Source of the DNA: Xestospongia bergquistia
Taxonomy: Eukaryota; Porifera; Demospongiae; Haplosclerida; Petrosiidae
Length of the DNA: 64,000 nt
Direction of reading: 5' to 3'
Assembly: GCA_963965975.1 (NCBI GenBank)
Contig: OZ014411.1
Coordinates: forward strand, 12,540,501 to 12,604,500
Shown: positions 57,743-64,000 of the stretch, in pieces
Layout: every line of letters starts with the position of its first letter
Position numbering within the stretch: the stretch's first letter is position 1
Position numbers and translations under genes: made by a program
Notes under the pieces: model-generated
Databases searched by the model: none
What the model was told of the DNA's origin: nothing
Seen by the model: the letters and a program-made list of their open reading frames with translations, nothing else

Positions 57743-57777
57743 CGGAAGTGTTCACTGCAATGCAGTGAACACTTCCG
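57743..57777. repeat. Perfect palindrome upstream of GAMT copy 2
   Basis: CGGAAGTGTTCACTGCA, one base, then the exact complement. In copy 1 (51284 on) only the first arm and the first eight bases of the second are present, so the palindrome was completed in copy 2. Confidence 0.85.
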
Positions 57778-57994
57778 CTTGGCTGAATGAGGTTGGGACA
57801 ACTGTCCTAGTATGGAACGCCAAATGCGACCACAATAAACGATTCAACAAGCGATTTCGAGTCGATTAATGAATCGTTTATTTTTGTCGTATTGGCTTTT
57901 CATATTCAAGCACTAACAAGTGCTGTACTGAAGTTGCTCACACTTGAAGCAGAAATAGTTTATTAATTTGCACTGGGCAGGGCCTTTTGTACAC

Positions 57995-58339
57995 CCAACC
58001 TCCTGAAGTGTTATATTATAGTCACTATAATAGCTTCATTGTTTTATTACACAGAATTATTGAAAACTCTAATTTTAGCCATGTTTCCATTATTATAATG
58101 TAATAAACTGATACAAGACATTGTTTATCCCTTTGAGCTGGAAATACGAAATAGATTTTTAACCCTATATTGGCTAATCCTAGTTGTGTAGTAATATAGA
58201 CCAAAGCTCATGCAAAAGATGACGCTTTACTATAATTATAGATATTTTTTTTTATTTTTAACAAGCATTCAATTAAAAAATAAAGGATAAGAGTAGTGGA
58301 ATATTAAAAAATAGTTAAATTGAGAGATGTATTCAAGAT
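57995..58339. other. Spacer, nothing recognised
   Basis: AT-rich; no gene, tRNA or repeat match seen inside the window. Confidence 0.4.
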
Positions 58340-59420
58340 ATAATAATTATATACTCCCTGACTCTGCTCTCATTGAGATAGAGGTCAATGTTAGTATCCA
58401 GTTTGTCTGAGTGATGAACATGAACATCGAAGGCACATTATTGTGGACCAAAGCAGACCAAAATTAATTTTGCACCTGATTCATGACAAAGTTTGACTGT
58501 ATGGTAGCATGGTTGAGCTTAGATGACAGTAGAGAAGCCAGTCTCTCATAAATTATAGTGAAGATAGGAACTACACCCCTGGTAATCGAAAAGACAAGAA
58601 GGAAGTAATGGCTGTGTTCTACATTTAGTACTCTTTCTTGAAATAAATAAACATGTCTTTTCTAGTTTATTTCTTCTGTAGCAAAAGGACAAAGATTTAT
58701 TCTGCCCGTGGTAAGATTGACTGAAAGGATTAAATACCTTTACATCAAAGAATGCTCATTGAATACTGTAATTCCAAAAGCCACTTGCATCAATGTCTAT
58801 AGTATCTAGAACTGTCTTCAGTAATGGATGTTTTATTTTGGAATGTTTTTCCAATTAAAAGGTTGAAGAGAAGGCTCGATACAAACATTATGACAAACCT
58901 CCTTCATCTGTTTTGCTATAATATCATGTATTTTAACATTGGGAATCCATCTTAAGTGCAGCTTAAAATATGTTCTAAAACAAAAGACTTGCCACAAACC
59001 CAATTATGAGGCATAAGTGTTAGTTTCCAGCCATATCTAATGGCATCTCTAAATGTTCCTTTGTGTGTCAAATGTGTTCTTTTACAGGTGTATCAGAAAG
59101 CCAGTTTAGATGCAGCTTTTTCACATGCCAGATCAAAGGTAATATTGACAATAATTCTTTGGAAACTTGACAGTTGTTAGAGGGGATGGTTGACTTAATC
59201 AGGGCTTGTTCCAGGACAATTTCAGGTGTCAATTTATCAGATTGTATGACAACAATATGAGATCAAAATAAAGGAGCAAACCTTGTGGTGGTCATGGGAG
59301 GAATGAAAAGGATTAATGAGACCAATGCCACCATGGTGGATTGAGAGACAGTAATTGTCTTTCCTGTCTTATAATTTCACGATCAGCCTATCTGATCATT
59401 AGGAGCATTTCCTCCAATCA
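58340..59420 (-). mobile_element. LINE 3' part (reverse-transcriptase C-terminal region), decayed
   Basis: Minus-strand fragments in order: HGGIGLINPF (about 59310-59345), then the far C-terminal blocks CAFDVHVHH, RVLNVEHSHYFLLVFSITRG (about 58600-58650) and IYERLASLLSSKLNHATIQ (about 58500-58552). These match the end of non-LTR retrotransposon ORF2 (GGLGLxNP; EVEHGSFTPLVF; YKRLASLL). Many stops and shifts. It separates GAMT units 2 and 3 and has the opposite orientation to the 52.7-kb LINE piece. Confidence 0.7.
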
Positions 59421-60337
59421 AGGAGGGAATAAGATGTAGGAAGTAATTAAAGGTATAGCTGATGAGATGAAGGTTGAAAAACTCCCTCTCAAACAGTGCT
59501 AAAGACAGACAGATCTTTTCTAGGCTCTACTGTAATTGCTAGCTACAATATAATTCATGTTAACAGTAACATCTTCCACTTATAGGTTACAAAATTATCA
59601 TATTGTAACCTATAAGTGTATTTGGAGAAAAATATTACTGTTAACATGAATTATATTGTAATCTAAAAGTGTTTCTGTTAACACTTTGCAACTTGAAATA
59701 ATGAAAATTATTTGCTACATAATATTATATCATAACACAGAGCACATATTATGTACAATTGTTAACCTTTTGTCAATGCTTGTTGAGTGTCATACTTATG
59801 TATGTCATGCACAACTCAGTTCAACATAAAGACAAGATCTCTCTCTCTCTCTTTCATTTACTACTTGTCTTTGATTGACATTAAAGTACATAGTATCAGT
59901 TAAAGATAAAATTTACCCTGTGTCCTGTTAAGCTACCAAATTGCAAATAAATGGACAATAGAATATAGAATGAGTAACAATATGTGAACTATTTTAACTA
60001 TTATCATTTTATGACAGGTAAGATTATTAAGTTCCAACATAATTATACTGTTTGCATCAGTATGTCATTACATATACCATGTGTTAATATGTGTGTTACT
60101 ATGCTAGACAGCAAATATTGTTGAATACTAGACCATACACTACAAACACTTGCTTGTTTATCAATTCAATATAATTATTATTTTTTTGAATTGCTCAGAC
60201 AAATTAATTATATTACAAGTGCATGTTTTTTTAACTGTATCATAACTGCTGCAGTAATAAACAGTAATACTAAATACTTAAAAGTCATAATGAAGCCATT
60301 ACTAAGTATTATATCATATAGCTGGCTTAGTTCTTCT
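59421..60337. repeat. 3' flank of GAMT unit 3
   Basis: 59560-60337 is homologous to 49740-50428 and 55980-56889. Two copies of CCTATAAGTG..TTTGGAG near 59580-59660 form an inverted pair. No gene. Confidence 0.6.
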
Positions 60338-61042
60338 TTACTGCTTAACAATTGTTGGTGCTATTGCTTGATGATAGCTGTAGTATCGACACTCAGGTGG
60401 TGGAGATACAGGAAAAGCTTCAATTGTAATATTCTCTTTAACAAAGCCAGCCTCAAGTAAATATGGTAGTTGTGTTTCTTGAAACAATTTTTTAATATCT
60501 GAGTATTTTCCTGTTTTCATAAGTTCATCTGCGGAACTCACATTACAATAGGTTAGTATTCCACCAGGTTTTAAAAGACGGTAACCGTGTCCTTTGATGA
60601 AATCAAAATAGTGAGTGTGAAACGTTTCTTCAGATAATGCATATGCATCATACAGTATCCCATCAAATGTGCCATCTGGTAGAGTAGGAGCAATGTCTTG
60701 CCAGAGACCTCTAAGACATTGTACTGGACGTGGTGCAGTAGAAGACCATTTCTCGAGTTGATCAAATACTATATTGTTGCCTTCAATTATGACGTGTTCG
60801 TCAATATCGAATGATTGTATTCTTGAGGCTGATATAGATAAACCGAAGCCCACTTCCAAAACTCTTCCACCTCGACTAGTGACTATTTCAGCTAGCTTAT
60901 ACATTAAAGGTGTCTCCCAGCGTTCCATCACTGGTTTGCCAAATATCATCAAATGTTCATTACCATCTGTAAAAGTTGGCTTAGCTTTGTTCCAGTCTTG
61001 TTTGTAATTTTCACCTTTTTTAAATATCTTTTCTTGCTCCAT
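60338..61042 (-). CDS. GAMT: Guanidinoacetate N-methyltransferase, copy 3 (234 aa)
   Basis: Nearly identical to copy 2: MEQEK for MEYEK, AKPTF for AEPTF, DIKKLF for DIGKLF, SYHQ for SCHQ, and a shorter end (VKQ instead of VKPAI). All catalytic motifs are intact, with no intron and the same acceptor TTTGCAG 15 bases before the ATG. The VKQ end and following bases match the 46.5-kb stub, so copy 3 and the stub share a more recent 3' end. Confidence 0.92.
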   Translation of the reverse strand: MEQEKIFKKGENYKQDWNKAKPTFTDGNEHLMIFGKPVMERWETPLMYKLAEIVTSRGGRVLEVGFGLSISASRIQSFDIDEHVIIEGNNIVFDQLEKWSSTAPRPVQCLRGLWQDIAPTLPDGTFDGILYDAYALSEETFHTHYFDFIKGHGYRLLKPGGILTYCNVSSADELMKTGKYSDIKKLFQETQLPYLLEAGFVKENITIEAFPVSPPPECRYYSYHQAIAPTIVKQ

Positions 61043-61099
61043 TTGATTTTCCTGCAAACTATATACAAGCTATGTTGACGTTAAAGCCAAAGTAACAAA

Positions 61100-61868
61100 C
61101 ATTGTAATCTGACGACTGATAAGGATGGACGGCGACGGGACCTACGCAAGCAAGTTTCAGTCCTATTTCAATCAAACGAGGTTATACGGAGTTGCAATGT
61201 CCGTCACGTCCTCTATAAACAACGGACCTACTATAATATAATTATTTAGCTTGACGCGCATTTTATAGTAATTATATAAATTTTCGTTCTTTGGTGCTAC
61301 GAGAAAGTAGCAAACTATAAACTCAATACATTTTCGACGTACTTCAAATTTCGCACTTTCGTGGATTTAACGAATAACGTTTTTCGCCTTGAGACATGTG
61401 TCACGCTAATTGCATATAATAGAGAGGAAATGCTTCACCTTGCATCCATGTATGCAATACTTTTTTTATTAAGTGGCTCTTCTCGTTTCGGACAGACTAT
61501 AGTGTTTTCTCATTGACCAATGCTTAGTCTGTATCTTCCTCAAATTTATAATATACCTACGAATTTCCTCACTTCGTGTAAACATGACTACTTCACATAC
61601 AGATATCCTTAATAATAATCATAATGTACAACTCAAATTTATATTATTTCCTCACATATATTTTGCAAACAGCCTAATATAAAATGTCTTCATTTCTTGT
61701 GAATGTTTATAACTTTGTTAGTATAATTTAAGGTTTAAGACCACACATTATGGCATCATGAAAATTTCATTTATCATTGTTAGAATAAAGCAAAATGAAC
61801 AAATAAAATAAACGTATGCACAATCAATTTATTATTAGTGATTGTTATCAATTTATTATCATTGATTA
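61100..61868. other. Intergenic, one dispersed repeat
   Basis: 61255-61500 matches 31660-31810 plus 32195-32300. The remainder shows nothing recognised. It separates convergent/codirectional minus-strand genes GAMT copy 3 and the NTMT1-like gene. Confidence 0.5.
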
Positions 61869-63928
61869 TCATCTCCAGACAATAGGTTGCAGAGCAAATC
61901 TACAGAAAAGAACAAGACAAGACAATGCTAATTAAATGCATTTTTAGGAGTAATTTGTCACAACATTATAAACTCATATAAAAATTGTCCTAACATGTAC
62001 AATATATAAAACCTTTTAAGCAAACAACTATAATATTACAGTTGTACATAGATAATATGTACCCTGTATTCTGCAAAATATTTTTTATATACAATGTCCT
62101 AAAAACTGAAACTCATTGGGATAAATCAAACACTATGGCAATTCTCATAATATAAGAATGGTAAATTACAAAATACATAAATGAGTTAATACCCTCCAAC
62201 AATGGACTCACATTGCCACTTCAAACATGTTACCCGGCCATTTTGGTTGTAGCTCTTGTTTAATAATAAACAGTCCTGCCTCTTTAAATATTCTTAAGAA
62301 AGAATCCATACATCTATGAGGAGAGAGATTAAAATATACTTTACAACAGAATATACTAAAAAACCAACCAATGAGACTTTATCTTATTAATTTACTTTTT
62401 TTGATTTCCATGTACATGTACATTGTAGATATAAGCAATAGTTATTTGAGATAATTACAATACATAAAACAGATTATAATTTATCCCTTAATTGTTGGAA
62501 GATGCAAATATTTTAAAAACTGCACAGTTGGTAGATACTATGGAGCAACTATAAACAGAGTTAGATGCTTTAAAGCATGATTAGTTACACAATTCCATTT
62601 GCAGTACAATTAATTATCTGTTGTTATGTATATTAGCAATTAAAGTACAGTGCATGTAGTTTAATTTCATTAATTAATTTTTAATTATCTAATTTGTTAC
62701 ATACAACAATGCAATAAGACTTATGCATACATTGGCATTGCCAGTTAAACATGTAGTTACCACATGACCCAAGACATTTTATAGGACTAACAGGCATTAA
62801 AAAGTTATAAGAGTATATTTACCTTGTTACACTACTGTCTATATCATCAAAGTCATCCTCATCTTTTGTTATATTTTCTTTGACTACAATTATTCCAGAC
62901 TTGAATGTTAAGGCATGACTACATCTTATTAAAAATGATACTAAATCAACTAAAGGAAAAAAAATTAAAATTTTAAACAGATGTAATTTTCTATTATTTC
63001 AAAGTAGCTAGCATTCTGTAATTTGTCAGAAATTATTACAAAACAAGATTAGAATTGAAAAATCATCTTATAATTGTTCTAGAAGATACTGACTTCACAG
63101 TGAAATACTGACTAGAGTTACAAAGATTACAATATCAGTGGAAGACTAATGGCTATAAAATTCTTGAAATATAGAAGAGCATAGCAATTCAGTCACACCC
63201 ACCATTGCAGTGCTCACTAGAGTTAATGAAATTCATTGGTTGCAATATGTGTCGGTGGTTAAAGGATGTGGTTTAATTTCATTTGACACTCTCAAGAGTG
63301 GCATACAACAAAATTACAGAAGTGGACATATAATATAATTTATATAGATTATAGATATGACAATTATAGGAATGCACATGCAACATGCCAGGCAGTAACA
63401 ATGAATTTTTATGGTATGCTCTAAATGCCTTTAGAGTTAATTCACTCAGACTTGTCACACATGGAATTACTGTGTTTATTACAAGTATGATATTACTACT
63501 AACTATCTCTGAGGTGGCTTAGTACCCATTGACACCATATAACATCATAGTGACGACCATCAGGAGGATAAAAAGCCTACATGACAGTAACATATATAAA
63601 AATGTCCTACACTCATGACATGATATACCATAAACACAATAGACTAATAAGTAATAATGTAATATTATTTTGGATACAGTGCTATGATGTACCATAACAT
63701 GTTATAATTTATGTTGTACAACATTGCAATATAGCTGTCACAATTCATAAAACAGAACATTATAGTTACGATTGTAACATCAAACATTTAAAAAGAAAAC
63801 CTTAGACTTTTTAGATGATTGGTAAGTAGAGAACAAGAGGCATATTATAAATGTAAATAATACACAGAGTTTGCATGTACCTGTAGTCCAACAGGAAAGT
63901 ACTGTCCAACACGTTTTTCACTCTCACC
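61869..63928 (-). CDS. NTMT1: N-terminal protein (Xaa-Pro-Lys) methyltransferase, 3' five exons
   Basis: Exons on the minus strand, phases consistent at every junction: 63928-63881 (GESEKRVGQYFPVGLQ), 63576-63504 (AFYPPDGRHYDVIWCQWVLS then HLRD), 62949-62823 (DLVSFLIRCSHALTFKSGII, VVKENI, DDFDDIDSSVTR), 62313-62212 (CMDSFLRIFKEAGLFIIKQE ... FEVA), 61899-61869 (IFALQPIVWR, stop at 61869-61871). YDVIWxQWVLxHL, GxIVVKEN, DDxDSSVTR and FxxIFxxAGL are hallmarks of the NTMT1/METTL11 family, which methylates the alpha-amino group of N-terminal X-Pro-Lys proteins. The SAM-binding GCG motif and the N-terminus lie beyond the window. Introns here are 304-554 bp, longer than in the fibrinogen-domain gene. 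Confidence 0.88.
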
Positions 63929-64000
63929 CTACATGAGTATATACATAAAAGTGTCATTACTGATAAAAGTAGGACATAGCCCTAATTTGATTTATAAAAG

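Noticed and set aside
1..64000. CRISPR arrays, bacterial operons, ribosome binding sites, rRNA
   Set aside because: Introns, animal domains and repeat structure show eukaryotic nuclear DNA; no spaced short direct-repeat arrays or rRNA-like sequence seen.

Overview
The window is eukaryotic and animal. It is AT-rich, genes have spliceosomal introns (many only 42-55 bp) with GT..AG ends, and it carries metazoan extracellular modules (EGF, NIDO, fibrinogen C-terminal), animal creatine-pathway GAMT genes and many transposon relics. The very short introns, the very large single-exon beta-helix/multi-membrane-span genes and the repeat content suggest a non-bilaterian animal, most likely a demosponge. 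That assignment is inference; no marker gene was searched.

Layout. (1) 1-28282 is dominated by a tandem segmental duplication of about 11.9 kb. Unit A (1353-13237) holds most of a secreted EGF-NIDO-EGF-fibrinogen gene (exons 19-4021, 5' end outside the window) and a 1343-residue beta-helix/multi-pass membrane protein gene (8702-12733). Unit B (13277-28282) holds a 5'-truncated, 3'-deleted copy of the first gene (13636-15875), an inverted decayed relative of the second (20130-21710) and a second intact membrane protein gene (22810-26868). (2) 28283-37200 is transposon-rich: a hAT-type miniature element with terminal repeats and target-site duplication, a piggyBac-like miniature element, a MADF-domain gene between direct repeats, and a BEL/Pao gag remnant. 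(3) 37200-49000 is mostly degenerate repeats: a multi-copy family with coding-like minus-strand frames, a Copia RNase H remnant, a tRNA-like SINE and a fold-back element. (4) 45840-61100 is a second segmental-duplication field, with three full-length guanidinoacetate methyltransferase genes (GAMT, minus strand, 236/236/234 residues) plus a 3' stub of a fourth. The units are separated by Ty3/gypsy and LINE fragments and a nested terminal-inverted-repeat element carrying RecQ-like and zinc-finger-associated fragments. (5) 61869-64000 holds the last five exons of an N-terminal protein methyltransferase (NTMT1-like) gene on the minus strand.

How the parts may work together. The NIDO/fibrinogen protein is predicted to be secreted or matrix-bound, and the beta-helix proteins are predicted surface receptors or adhesion proteins. 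Their side-by-side duplication is the most interesting biological unit here, but a functional link is inference from neighbourhood only. GAMT makes creatine from guanidinoacetate; three near-identical coding blocks inside more diverged flanks suggest gene conversion. Three separate places show perfect hairpins present in one paralogous copy and imperfect or absent in another, a pattern expected from template-switch replication errors.
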